NCBI GenBank assembly: GCA_025924845.1
Contig: JAICHN010000041.1
Location: 1-19,545 of the forward strand
Length of the DNA stretch: 19,545 nucleotides
Direction: 5' to 3'
From: Chloroflexota bacterium
GTDB taxonomy: Bacteria; Chloroflexota; UBA5177; JANWHV01
Position 1 is the first letter of the stretch, and each line of letters opens with the position of its first letter. Positions 7,762-15,395 of this stretch are shown one piece after another. A program made the position numbers and the translations under genes. The notes below the pieces were generated by a model. The model was given only the letters and a program-made list of their open reading frames with translations. It ran no database searches and was not told the origin of the DNA.

Positions 7762-8457
7762 ATGTGCAGGGGCACCCCTGGTGGGTGTCCTTGGCAACCT
7801 GAGCCAGGGCACGTCGCGGGATACGCCTTAATCAGGCCCCGGTGTGATCTGGGGCACCTATGCATGGTCGAAGGGAGGTGGGATGAAGCAATCCACCATC
7901 TTGAGGAGACCCTAGCGGTCTTCGCCGGTACCGACGAGCGAATCGTGCGCCTTGTGGCCCACGGACAATTGGCCGAACGCGAAGTGCTCGCCGGAAACCC
8001 CGCCGCGATCGCCCGGCTCGTGCCGTTGCTGGACCGTCCGCCCCTAAGGGAACGGATGGTGACGCAGTATATCCTCCCCGTCCTGGCCTGGGCCTACTTC
8101 GCGTCCGACGACATGGACCTAGCCGCCGCCACGGCGGCGGAGGCGATCAGGCGGGCGCGCGCCGGCACCGCCCGGCTCGGACTGGTCCATGCCCTGCGGG
8201 TACAAGCGCTCATGCTGCTCTCGCGGCAGTGCTGGGCCGAGGCGGCCGACGCGCTAGAGGAGGGGTTGGCCCTGGCACGGACCATGCCTTATCCCCATGG
8301 CGAGGGACGTCTCCTCCATATCCAGGGTCTGTTGCAGGCTCAGCGAGAAGATCACGCGGCGGCGCGCTCCTCCCTGGATACGGTGCTCGTCATCTGCCGG
8401 CGGCTGGGTGCCCGAAAGGACGTCGAACTGGTCGAGCGGGAGATCGCGGCGCTCTAG
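7762..8457 (+). pseudogene. C-terminal fragment of a TPR-repeat protein (probable remnant of a larger regulator)
   Basis: About 230 residues of helix-turn-helix repeat pattern are seen: LGHLCMVEGRWDEAIHHLEE, then AAATAAEAIRRARA, CWAEAADALEEGLALAR and DHAAARSSLDTVLVICRRLG. These match the C-terminal TPR region of large ATPase- or cyclase-coupled bacterial regulators (LuxR/AfsR-like), which normally run to about 900 residues or more. No ATPase or DNA-binding part precedes it. The first 30 residues are cysteine- and proline-rich and unlike a TPR, and the ATG at 7762 has no ribosome site; an internal ATG at 7864 is an alternative start. I infer a decayed remnant. A short functional TPR adaptor is the alternative. 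Confidence 0.5.
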
Positions 8458-8527
8458 GATCTGTGTCGGGAGCCGCCGGCTTCCTATCTTCAGCACGCGG
8501 GCACCACCCACGTCTCCCTCGTAAAGC

Positions 8528-8557
8528 TTGACATCATGACATCAGCTATCTTATGCT
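8528..8557 (+). promoter_or_regulatory. Leaderless promoter of the vapBC operon
   Basis: TTGACA (8528-8533, perfect -35) is followed at 18 bases by TATGCT (8552-8557). The start would fall at 8564-8565, exactly on the ATG of the antitoxin gene, and no ribosome site precedes that ATG. The message therefore looks leaderless. Confidence 0.6.
8529..8544 (+). promoter_or_regulatory. Tandem 8-bp repeat overlapping the -35 box (candidate antitoxin operator)
   Basis: TGACATCA occurs twice head to tail (8529-8536 and 8537-8544), covering the -35 box and the spacer. Ribbon-helix-helix antitoxins commonly bind short repeated sites in their own promoter, so this is the natural autoregulatory operator. 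The binding itself is inferred. Confidence 0.45.
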
Positions 8558-8564
8558 TTGATGC

Positions 8565-8813
8565 ATGAGAACGACTCTGACTATCGATGACGATGTCGCC
8601 GCCACGCTTGAGCGTCTGCGTGGAGCCCGCGACACAAGCCTGAAAGATCTCGTCAATGAGGCACTGCGACGAGGACTCAAGGATATGACCGATCGGCCAA
8701 AGCGCCGCAAGCCCTTTCGCACCGAGTCGGTGGCGCTTGGGGTGGTGCGCATGACCGAGATCGACAATATCGGTGAAGCACTCGCCGTCGCGGAATGCGA
8801 AGCTTTCAAGTGA
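8565..8813 (+). CDS. vapB: Type II antitoxin, ribbon-helix-helix (VapB-like)
   Basis: This 82-residue protein begins MRTTLTIDDDVAATLERLRG, the beta-strand and first helix of a MetJ/Arc ribbon-helix-helix fold. SLKDLVNEALRRGL (30-43) follows as the second helix. The C-terminal half (FRTESVALGVVRMTEIDNIGEALAVAE) is of the kind that wraps and blocks a PIN toxin. It overlaps the downstream toxin gene, the classic order antitoxin then toxin. It would dimerise, repress its own promoter at the TGACATCA repeats and neutralise VapC. The ATG coincides with the predicted transcript start. Confidence 0.88.
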   Translation: MRTTLTIDDDVAATLERLRGARDTSLKDLVNEALRRGLKDMTDRPKRRKPFRTESVALGVVRMTEIDNIGEALAVAECEAFK

Positions 8814-9241
8814 TAGCAATTGACGCCAACATTCTCATCTATGCTCACGTCAGCTCATTCTCTCAACACGAGGCCGCGAGAGAATGGCTTGACCACCAAC
8901 TGAACGGGACTGGTCCGGTTGGCCTACCGTGGGCCAGTGTGCTGGCCTTCATGCGTCTGGTGACAAACCCGAGGGTCTTCGAGCGGCCCGAGCCGATCGC
9001 CGACGCATGGCGTCAGGCGCGCGCGTGGCTCGCCTGCGACACGGCGTGGATCCCGCAGCCGACTGACCGGCACGCCGATCTACTTGGCCGATTCCTCGCC
9101 TTACCCGGTGTACACGGCAACCTCGTTCCCGATGCGCATATGGCCGCATTGGCAATGGAGCACGGACTGACACTGTGCTCCACGGATGGAGATTTTGCCC
9201 GCTTTCCCGGCTTACGCCGGCTCAACCCGCTCTCGCCGTGA
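8795..9241 (+). CDS. vapC: VapC-type PIN-domain ribonuclease toxin
   Basis: The protein is 148 residues if begun at ATG 8795. It carries the PIN-domain acids: Asp10 in IAIDANILIYAH, Asp113 in NLVPDAHMAALA, and Asp131/Asp133 in STDGDFARFPG. WASVLAFMRLVTNPRVF is the usual family middle. VapC toxins cleave tRNA or rRNA using magnesium; the target here is unknown. The GTG at 8810 overlaps the antitoxin stop (GTGA) and gives the usual family N-terminus VIAIDAN, so it is the more likely start, with 143 residues. Either start couples translation to the antitoxin. The toxin appears intact. Confidence 0.9.
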   Translation: MRSFQVIAIDANILIYAHVSSFSQHEAAREWLDHQLNGTGPVGLPWASVLAFMRLVTNPRVFERPEPIADAWRQARAWLACDTAWIPQPTDRHADLLGRFLALPGVHGNLVPDAHMAALAMEHGLTLCSTDGDFARFPGLRRLNPLSP

Positions 9242-9416
9242 TCGGCACCGGCAGCGGAGTTATGTCTTGCCTGCGTTCCTTCAACCGCGCCGGTGCTTCC
9301 GCGCGGACGAGCAAAGTACGCTCGTACAGTCGCGGTAGGGTCTCCGCGACATGCTGCTCCTCCGTGGTCAGACCCTTTCGCTGACGCTTATCATTCAATT
9401 CATATCTCCCTATCAC
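9222..9416 (-). CDS. Small hypothetical protein (64 residues)
   Basis: The frame reads as a charged, helix-prone protein with the stretch LYERTLLVRAEAPARLKERR in its middle; I cannot assign it to a family. It overlaps the vapC 3' end tail to tail by 20 bases. The ATG at 9416 has no ribosome site, but a TTG at 9398 is preceded by AGGGAGA at a workable distance, so the true start may be there. Composition looks coding, and the two neighbours leave this 260-base space otherwise empty. It could equally be a chance frame. Confidence 0.35.
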   Translation of the reverse strand: MIGRYELNDKRQRKGLTTEEQHVAETLPRLYERTLLVRAEAPARLKERRQDITPLPVPITARAG

Positions 9417-9453
9417 CGAACCCGGCGCCCGTTTACACTAAAGGAAACGTAGA

Positions 9454-9470
9454 GCGGGCATTTCGCCCGC
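9454..9470. repeat. Small hairpin GCGGGC-ATTTC-GCCCGC
   Basis: A perfect 6-bp stem lies 34 bases before the phosphatase start, with no T-run. It resembles short GC hairpins often scattered between genes. A role in ending vapC transcripts or in a repeat family is possible but unproven. Confidence 0.4.
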
Positions 9471-9503
9471 GTAATCCCGATCATTAAGGTAGAGCACAGC
9501 GTT

Positions 9504-10157
9504 ATGCGACAGTCCATGCCTCCAGTGGAGGCACCCGAGTATCCCTGTACCTACGCCGTGGGCGACCTTCACGGCGAAGTCACCCTCTTGCGCCTCATGC
9601 TTGCCGCCCTGCCCTTGCGACCCGAGGACACGCTGCTCTTTCTGGGCGACTATGTGGACGGCGGCGAGGATTCGGCCGCTACCCTGGCCATTCTGCGCGA
9701 CCTGGGCGAACGCCGCCCCGTTGTTTTCCTCCGCGGTAACCACGAGGACGCCTGGCTCGACCGCTGGACGGGAGAGGATTTCTTGCCGATGCCTCCAGAG
9801 ATCGGCGGCGCCCGCAAGGCATGGCGCGACTTCGGCGGACGGCCCCCCTGTGAAGTGGGCAAGTGGATGGAACGAACCCGCATCGATTATGAGGACAACT
9901 TTGCCTTTTACGTCCACGCGGGCGTGTTGCCGGGCAAGCCTTTCGATTGTACGCCGCCGCTCCAGAAACTCTACGGCGCGGGCAGCTTTCTGGAAAGCGA
10001 TTTTAATTGGGGGAAGCCGGTGGTGTTCGGCCATTGGGAAGTGCCCGCGCCGCTCCTCCGCCCCAACAAGATCGGCGTCAACACGCATGCCCACCACAGC
10101 GGCGTGCTCAGCGCGGTTCGCCTGCCCGATCGGGCCATCATCCAGGTACGCCGGTAA
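9504..10157 (+). CDS. PPP-type metallophosphoesterase (PrpA-like protein phosphatase)
   Basis: This 217-residue calcineurin-like phosphatase has the dinuclear-metal motifs in order: GDLHG (Asp21, His23), GDYVDGG (Asp49), GNHED (Asn79, His80), VHAG (His138), GHW (His177) and a late HAHH (195-198). Members remove phosphate from serine/threonine or from small nucleotides. Here GDxVDRG has Gly in place of the usual Arg, and GHT is GHW, so the phosphoprotein-type pocket is altered and another substrate is possible. The start has only a distant AAGG at 9486-9489. The gene converges on the Uma2 nuclease gene 11 bases downstream. Confidence 0.85.
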   Translation: MRQSMPPVEAPEYPCTYAVGDLHGEVTLLRLMLAALPLRPEDTLLFLGDYVDGGEDSAATLAILRDLGERRPVVFLRGNHEDAWLDRWTGEDFLPMPPEIGGARKAWRDFGGRPPCEVGKWMERTRIDYEDNFAFYVHAGVLPGKPFDCTPPLQKLYGAGSFLESDFNWGKPVVFGHWEVPAPLLRPNKIGVNTHAHHSGVLSAVRLPDRAIIQVRR

Positions 10158-10168
10158 GGCGGAGGCGC

Positions 10169-10780
10169 TCAGGCGAAGAGACCGGCCAGCGCCACCGAGA
10201 AGCCGGGCAATATATCGCCGCCCTCAAGCCGCGCCTCGCCGCTCAGCATCCGCGTCGGCTGGTCGGGCTGGAAGACCTGCACCATGCGCGTGTGGGGGAA
10301 AAGGAGCCAGATCAATTGGGCGCCGCCCGCAAGGTAATCTCTGACTTTTTCGGCGACATATTCGGCCGACTCGGATCGGCTGATTACCTCGGCCACCAGC
10401 ACCGGCACCTCGGTGAAATACTGGTCGGCGCCTGCCGCCTCGTAGCGCGCTACTTGTTCGGGACTGAGATAGCAAAAGTCCAGCCCCCGTACCTGCTCGG
10501 GATCATCGGGCAGCGCCACGCGGATGCCGAATTCACCGCCCCCCATGGCGCCTACCAGCAGATTGCGTTGCAATCTGCCCTGCTCTTCGCGCCAATCGAG
10601 CGCTATGGCTCTACCATACAAATACCGGCCCACCGCCTCCGCCAGGGCCATTTCGACCAAACCATGATGTCCCTTGGGCGGCGGCATGCACACGATCTCC
10701 CCTCGCACCAACTCATGGCGGTTGCCGTCCTCGGGCAGGCTCATCAGATCCTCGTAGGTCATGCGGGGCAGCGTTACCAT
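10169..10780 (-). CDS. Uma2-family PD-(D/E)XK nuclease (DUF820)
   Basis: This 203-residue protein has the Uma2 signature: MTYEDLMSLPEDGNRHELVRGE with Glu23, GLDFCYLS with Asp101 in place of the usual PDV, VLVAEVISRSES with Glu131, and EKVRDYLAGG with Lys145. These form a restriction-like fold active site. The family is expanded in Cyanobacteria and Chloroflexota and its biological role is unresolved. A strong ribosome site AAGGAG (complement of 10788-10793) stands 7 bases from the ATG. The gene is divergent from the VanW gene, and the 144 bases between them hold a 9-bp inverted repeat. It appears intact. Confidence 0.9.
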   Translation of the reverse strand: MVTLPRMTYEDLMSLPEDGNRHELVRGEIVCMPPPKGHHGLVEMALAEAVGRYLYGRAIALDWREEQGRLQRNLLVGAMGGGEFGIRVALPDDPEQVRGLDFCYLSPEQVARYEAAGADQYFTEVPVLVAEVISRSESAEYVAEKVRDYLAGGAQLIWLLFPHTRMVQVFQPDQPTRMLSGEARLEGGDILPGFSVALAGLFA

Positions 10781-10838
10781 GTTCGCTCTCCTTGTACACG
10801 ATCATATCATGGTTGGTAGGCTCTTTCCCTTGTGGATG

Positions 10839-10867
10839 AGCATAGGCCCATGCGGCGTGCCTATGCT
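10839..10867. promoter_or_regulatory. 9-bp dyad in the Uma2/VanW divergent region
   Basis: AGCATAGGC (10839-10847) and GCCTATGCT (10859-10867) are perfect inverted copies whose centres are about two helical turns apart. This spacing suits a dimeric repressor or a short RNA hairpin. It lies 58 bases before the VanW start. No -10/-35 pair in this region was convincing. Confidence 0.4.
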
Positions 10868-10924
10868 AGGATGTGTGATGTGATCCAGCGGCATGGGTGT
10901 AGGAAGACATAGGGGCAGTCAAGC

Positions 10925-13051
10925 ATGAGCAGGGTGAACACCAGACAAAAGGTTGTGGTGGTGCGGCGGGCCGAGCCCAAACACGCGGCGCGGCGGCGGC
11001 ATTTCCCATGGATACCCCTAATTGTGGTGCTCCTGCTGGGCTGCGCCGCCCTCGCCCTGGTGCGCTGGGAACAAACCATGGCGGCGGCGGTCTATCCGGG
11101 CGTGCGCGTCGGCGGCGTGGATGTGGGCGGCCTCTCCATGGATGTGGCGCGCGGGCGCCTGGCGCCCCTCGCCGATTCCGCGATGAACCGGAAACTGATC
11201 GTGACCGCCGGCACGCGCCAATGGACCATGACCCCCCGGACCCTGGGTCTGCGGTTGGATCTCGATGCCAAGCTGCGTCAGGCGTATGCCCTGGGCCGGG
11301 AACCCAACGCCCTGGATCGCTACGGCACCCAGTTGTCGCTGGCCGTGGAGGGGCGGAATCTCCCGTTGCTGGGGAACTATGACGGCGGCTTGCTGGATGC
11401 CTTCGTGCAAAAGGCGGCGATTGCCGTCTACCGTGCTCCTCAGGCCGCGTCGGTGAGCCTGGCTGATGCCCACGCAAGCTTGAGCACCCACGCCCAGGCC
11501 GGCCAGGCGCTGGATCAAGCTGATGCGACCAAGCTGCTGGCCGCCGCGCTGGCCAACACCAGTCAATCAACCGTTAAACTCCCCGTACGGGTGTTGCCGG
11601 CCCCAGTGAGCGAGGCCGAGGGCGAGCGAGAGGTCGCGGCCCTTCAGACCTTGCTCCAGCACACGACCGTGACCATGCAATTCGGCGGTCGATCGTGGCG
11701 AATGGGCGCCCGCACCATCGCCCCGCTCATCTCCCTGACCACCGTGGTCGCCACCGGCGGCGCTTCGACCTATCACCATAACGTCAATCAGCAGGCGCTG
11801 GCTGCCTATGTCGATCGTCTTGCCCAGCATATCGACCAGCCCGTGCATGACGCGGCGGTCACCGTGGCGGCGGGCAGGGTACACGTAACCGCCGCGCAAA
11901 GCGGCTATCATCTGGATCGCTTTACTACCGAGCGGGTAGTGGCCCAGGCTATCCTGGCCGGCGGGCCACAAACGATCAATCTCCCGGTAGGTGTCTCGGC
12001 GCCTGCCGGCACCACGGACGCCGCCCAGATCGCGGCCCAGCAGGCAGGCGCGTTGATTCGCCGCCCGCTCGCCCTGACCTATGGTACGGGCCGACAGGTA
12101 CTCAGTTCGGCGGACCTCGGATCGCTCCTTACCTTCACTCCCTATCAAGATCCGGTATCCGGACCCCGCATCATCCTGGGGATCAGCGCGTCCCGCCTGA
12201 AAACGCTTATCGCGCCTGTCGCCGCCGCGCTGGATCAGCCGCCGGTCGATGCGCGGTTCGCCATGGTGGGGAAGGAGATCCAGGTGGTGCCCTCCCAAGC
12301 AGGACGGCAGGTGGATCTGCCGGCGCTGAAGGCGGCGCTCCTGACCCGGAACGGCGTGGCCGATCTGGTGGTGCCGGTACGACCGGTTCAGGCCCATCTG
12401 ACGACCAGCGCGGCCCAGGCCATGAACATTCATGATCTGTTGATCGAGCACAGCACCTATTTTCCCGGCTCCAGCCCGGCCCGCCTCACCAATATCAACG
12501 CGGCGGTCCACCACCTGGACGGGCAATTGATCGCGCCCGGCGCCGTCTACTCGTTCAATCAACGCATCGGTGACATTACGGCCCAGGGCGGCTACGTCGA
12601 GGGCATTAGCATCATCGATAATCAAGACGTGCCGGGCATCGGCGGCGGCGTCTGCCAGGTGGCGGTCACCCTGTTCCAGGCCGCCGTCTACACCGGGATG
12701 CCCATTGTGGAACGGGTGCCGCACGCCAACGTGGTTTCCTATTACAACCCGGTAGGGATGGATGCCACCGTCTACGTATCGGCCAATGGACCGGATGTGA
12801 AGTTTCAGAACAATACCGGCCATTGGGTGCTGGTCCGCTTCGTGGAGGATCTGTCCCACAATAAGCTCACCGTACGCTTCTACGGCACCGATCCCCACTT
12901 CAAAGTGGTGGTGCGCGGCCCCACCTCCACGACCGAGCCCAACGGCGACGTGGACGCGGTGTTCTACCGTACGGTGTACGACAGCACCGGCAAGGTGCTG
13001 CTGGACGCGCATTTTAACAGCCACTACGTGCCTGAGGGCGCCGCGGGCTAA
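10925..13051 (+). CDS. VanW-family cell-envelope protein with YoaR-like peptidoglycan-binding repeats
   Basis: This 708-residue protein is anchored by one N-terminal helix (about 29-47) after an arginine-rich cytoplasmic head, with the rest outside. The region after YPGVRVGGVDVGGLS and the later segments look like several copies of the YoaR-type putative peptidoglycan-binding domain. The VanW domain (about 502-650) follows: FPGSSPARLTNINAA, GAVYSFNQRIGD, and GIGGGVCQVAVTLFQAAV with one conserved Cys near residue 575. VanW proteins occur near cell-wall and glycopeptide-resistance loci; their activity is not established. This is a general envelope gene, not evidence of resistance. AGGGG (10911-10915) lies 9 bases before the ATG. 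Confidence 0.9.
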   Translation: MSRVNTRQKVVVVRRAEPKHAARRRHFPWIPLIVVLLLGCAALALVRWEQTMAAAVYPGVRVGGVDVGGLSMDVARGRLAPLADSAMNRKLIVTAGTRQWTMTPRTLGLRLDLDAKLRQAYALGREPNALDRYGTQLSLAVEGRNLPLLGNYDGGLLDAFVQKAAIAVYRAPQAASVSLADAHASLSTHAQAGQALDQADATKLLAAALANTSQSTVKLPVRVLPAPVSEAEGEREVAALQTLLQHTTVTMQFGGRSWRMGARTIAPLISLTTVVATGGASTYHHNVNQQALAAYVDRLAQHIDQPVHDAAVTVAAGRVHVTAAQSGYHLDRFTTERVVAQAILAGGPQTINLPVGVSAPAGTTDAAQIAAQQAGALIRRPLALTYGTGRQVLSSADLGSLLTFTPYQDPVSGPRIILGISASRLKTLIAPVAAALDQPPVDARFAMVGKEIQVVPSQAGRQVDLPALKAALLTRNGVADLVVPVRPVQAHLTTSAAQAMNIHDLLIEHSTYFPGSSPARLTNINAAVHHLDGQLIAPGAVYSFNQRIGDITAQGGYVEGISIIDNQDVPGIGGGVCQVAVTLFQAAVYTGMPIVERVPHANVVSYYNPVGMDATVYVSANGPDVKFQNNTGHWVLVRFVEDLSHNKLTVRFYGTDPHFKVVVRGPTSTTEPNGDVDAVFYRTVYDSTGKVLLDAHFNSHYVPEGAAG

Positions 13052-13116
13052 AGGTCATAACGTTGCCCACAAGCACGGAGGCCCCCGTGCTTGTGGGCAA
13101 CGTTAAGGGCTAAAGG
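13045..13116. repeat. 10-bp direct repeats flanking a 21-bp perfect palindrome
   Basis: GGGCTAAAGG occurs at 13045-13054 and again at 13107-13116. Between them a 21-bp stem (13058-13078 with 13085-13105, loop AGGCCC) has no mismatch; its core is GTTGCCCACAAGCACGG. The left repeat contains the VanW stop codon. The right repeat sits directly before the methyltransferase ATG and supplies its only purine-rich stretch. The layout looks like a small palindromic insertion with a target duplication, or a terminator with a chance repeat. Confidence 0.6.
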
Positions 13117-13118
13117 CA

Positions 13119-13880
13119 ATGGCCGAGAGTACCTATGACGACATCGCGGAGTGGTACGACAGTTGGGTCGGCACGCACTCCATGAGCGAGGATCCCTTCT
13201 ATTCGGCGGTAGAAACGCTAATCGGCGAGCCGAGCGGTCGACGTATCCTCGACCTCGCCTGCGGTCAGGGCAGGGTGGCGCGGCATCTGGCGAGCCGGGG
13301 CGCGTCCGTGGTCGGCATCGACCTCTCGGCGAACCTGCTGACTATCGCCCGTCGTCATGAGGAGGCCGAGCCGCGTCGGATCGAATATCGTCAGACCGAC
13401 GCCCGAAGCCTTGACGGCATCGCGGACGGGGCATTCGACGGCGTGGTCTGCCACATGGCGCTGATGGATATCCCCGATCTAGATCCGACCCTAAAAAGCG
13501 TGGCGCGTATCCTGAGACCAGGAGGCTGGTTCGTCTTTTCCATTCTTCACCCGTGCTACCATACGGCGCACTCCGGAGATGTGGCGCTGCCGGAGGGAAC
13601 GGCGCGTGCGATCAGGGGCTATTTCGCGGAGGGCTATTGGCGGTCGGACACCCGGAGCGGGCCTCCCGGCAAGGTCGGCGCCTACCACCGCACCCTGAGC
13701 ACCTACGTCAACGCGCTGACCGACGCGGGCCTCCTCCTGGAACGCCTGAGCGAACCGCCTCCCCTGGGCAACCTTACCGATTCACCGTCTCTCTCAGGCA
13801 TGAGCAGGTCGGTGTGGGACGAGGTGCCTGCCGTGCTGGTCGCGAAATGCGGGAAAAGAAGATTGGATCCACATGTGTGA
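13119..13880 (+). CDS. Class I SAM-dependent methyltransferase
   Basis: This 253-residue protein has the Rossmann methyltransferase landmarks: motif I ILDLACGQGRVA (43-54), the ribose-binding acid Asp68 in GIDLS, Asp94 in QTDARSL, motif IV around FDGVVCHMALMDI (106-118), and LRPGGWFVFS (132-141). The acceptor is unknown; small-molecule acceptors are usual for this SAM-binding type. The ATG at 13119 is only 2 bases from AAAGG (13112-13116), so initiation may be weak. The strong hairpin upstream separates it from the VanW gene. Without the palindrome and one repeat copy, the two genes would be only a few bases apart. Confidence 0.85.
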   Translation: MAESTYDDIAEWYDSWVGTHSMSEDPFYSAVETLIGEPSGRRILDLACGQGRVARHLASRGASVVGIDLSANLLTIARRHEEAEPRRIEYRQTDARSLDGIADGAFDGVVCHMALMDIPDLDPTLKSVARILRPGGWFVFSILHPCYHTAHSGDVALPEGTARAIRGYFAEGYWRSDTRSGPPGKVGAYHRTLSTYVNALTDAGLLLERLSEPPPLGNLTDSPSLSGMSRSVWDEVPAVLVAKCGKRRLDPHV

Positions 13881-13934
13881 TCCACGCTTGCACGGATGAA
13901 GGAGCAGTTCGCCCTACTAGAACTATCGCGATGC

Positions 13935-14321
13935 CTATGCGGTAGTGGGAGCCAGTACTTCCACCACGACCCCATCGGGCGCCTGGATGAAGCAGTAATC
14001 CAATACGCCGTCAGGCGTCTGAAGCTTGCTCGGCTCCACCGCGAACTCGACCCCCTTGGCGCGCAGATCGGCGACCGCCTCCGCCAGGTTGGGCACGTTG
14101 ACCGCGAAATGATCGGTGGCGTTGCCCCGCCCGCCCGCTACCGGCACGCGCGAGGTAATGGTGAGCCGCACTCCTCCCAGATCCAGTTGCACGAAGGTCA
14201 GCCCATTGGCCTGAAAGGTACGAATGCGCCGCAAGCCGAAGACGCGCTCGTAGAAGGCGGCTGTCGCCTCCGGATCCGGTCCGTTCAAGTGGATGTGGTC
14301 CAGGCTATACGTAACGGCCAC
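13935..14321 (-). CDS. VOC-superfamily (glyoxalase/bleomycin-resistance-like) protein
   Basis: This 128-residue vicinal-oxygen-chelate protein has two paired beta-alpha-beta-beta-beta units. The expected metal ligands are visible: His9 in LDHIHLNGPD, His71 in TDHFAVNVPN, and Glu121 in DGVVVEVLAP. Typical segments include TAAFYERVFGLRR and LAEAVADLRAKGVEF. Such proteins isomerise, cleave or bind small molecules, and the substrate cannot be told. The start is GTG at 14321, supported by AAGGGAG (complement of 14328-14334) 6 bases upstream. It is convergent with the methyltransferase gene and appears to be a single-gene unit. Confidence 0.85.
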   Translation of the reverse strand: MAVTYSLDHIHLNGPDPEATAAFYERVFGLRRIRTFQANGLTFVQLDLGGVRLTITSRVPVAGGRGNATDHFAVNVPNLAEAVADLRAKGVEFAVEPSKLQTPDGVLDYCFIQAPDGVVVEVLAPTTA

Positions 14322-14453
14322 GCGGCTCTCCCTTGCTCATTAACCCCTGACCTGTGACAGGCGCCTCAATCATACCATGGGCTAACTGCCGGCGTAGCCC
14401 TCGTCGCTGAGCCCAATGAACTCCAGTGCGGTCCCGTTCCGAATTGGCGAGAA

Positions 14454-15395
14454 TCAGGCGCCGGAGCAGAAGTAGAGCCGACTCGTCCCGTCAACCCTCC
14501 CCGCGGCGTTGGTTGTGGCGTTGCTGCTCGCGGGGGTGGTCGTGCCTTGCCAGGCGCCGGCAGGCACGGCGCTACAGGCGGTCTGAACCCACTGCATTAT
14601 GGAATCCCCATTTCCCTGACCACCGCCGCCGCCCATGCCGCCACCGCCCAGGACGTAGCGCACGCTGTGGTTCTTCACCAGTGCCTGGAACTGGGCCAGG
14701 GTGAGGATCGGATCGCTTCCGGTAAAGCCGCCCAGCGCCATAACCGGCTTGCCGCTCTGGATGATGTAGGGAGCCGCGCTGTTGGAGTTCGAGGTAGCGA
14801 ACAGATATTTGGCGGAGCCTTGATGCTTCTCCAGGTAGCTCAGCAATTGCCTATCCACTCCGGCGCCGCCCACGCCCGCGCCGGCGGGGTTGCCGGAGGG
14901 GCGGCCGAATCCGGAGCCGATTGGGGCCTGATCGAACCCAGCGCCGGCGGGCGGCTGACCGATGGCCGTGCCGGTCGGTGGCCGGCCGGATCCAGGAGCG
15001 GCCGGGGTCTGGTTCAAGGTGGCGCCGCCGAGCCGTGGGCCATAGCCAAGCTGTCCTCCTGGGAAGCCGCCACCGGGACCGCCGAATCCGTTATCACCCT
15101 GGGCGGTGGGGCCGGCGGTGGGAATCGAGTTGCTGCCGTTGCCCATCGTATCGATAGACCAAACGGTAGGGGTGATCAGCAGGGCAAGGATGCCGACCGC
15201 CGTCGCGATTGGCGTCCAGAGGCGCAGCTTGCGCAGGCGGCGAATACGCGCCGCGACCAACACGAGGATCGCGGCCAGGGTGAGGCCCAGTACAAGAGGC
15301 GAGAGCCAACGGCCCCAGCTCGGATAATCCCCCAGGATGTGGACCTGAACGAGGGCCGTGACCAGGAGGGCGGCAGGCAGCTTTGTCGCATGGTC
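14454..15395 (-). pseudogene. 5'-truncated ArnT-like glycosyltransferase keeping only the C-terminal domain (YkcA/YkcB type)
   Basis: The open frame runs from a stop at 15396-15398 to 14454. Its first 44 codons (from DHATKLPAALLVTA) already encode a membrane helix but contain no ATG or GTG; the first usable start, GTG 15263, falls inside that helix. A last membrane span, a Gly/Pro-rich linker and the extracellular domain follow (LLSYLEKHQGSAKYLFATS, ALGGFTGSDPILTLAQFQAL, VRYVLGGGGMGG). This is the known tail of large membrane glycosyltransferases of about 700 residues. The catalytic N-terminal part with its many helices is absent upstream. I read it as a deletion remnant. A shortened protein starting at 15263 is possible but would insert half a helix. 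Confidence 0.7.

Noticed and set aside
7870..7885. Strong Shine-Dalgarno-like GGGAGG before an ATG at 7883 inside the TPR fragment
   Set aside because: That ATG is in another frame that stops after about 10 codons. The purine run simply encodes residues EGRWDE of the TPR frame.
8529..8544. Two TGACATCA copies as the start of a CRISPR or tandem-repeat array
   Set aside because: There are only two 8-base copies with no spacers, and they sit on the promoter, so an operator is the better reading.
11567..13024. A 485-residue minus-strand open frame opposite the VanW gene
   Set aside because: It is the antisense shadow of a recognisable VanW protein. Its composition is Arg/Gly/His-rich and it has no family features.
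10925..13051. VanW gene as a glycopeptide-resistance locus
   Set aside because: No vanA/H/X or other resistance genes are nearby. VanW-domain proteins are common envelope proteins outside resistance clusters.
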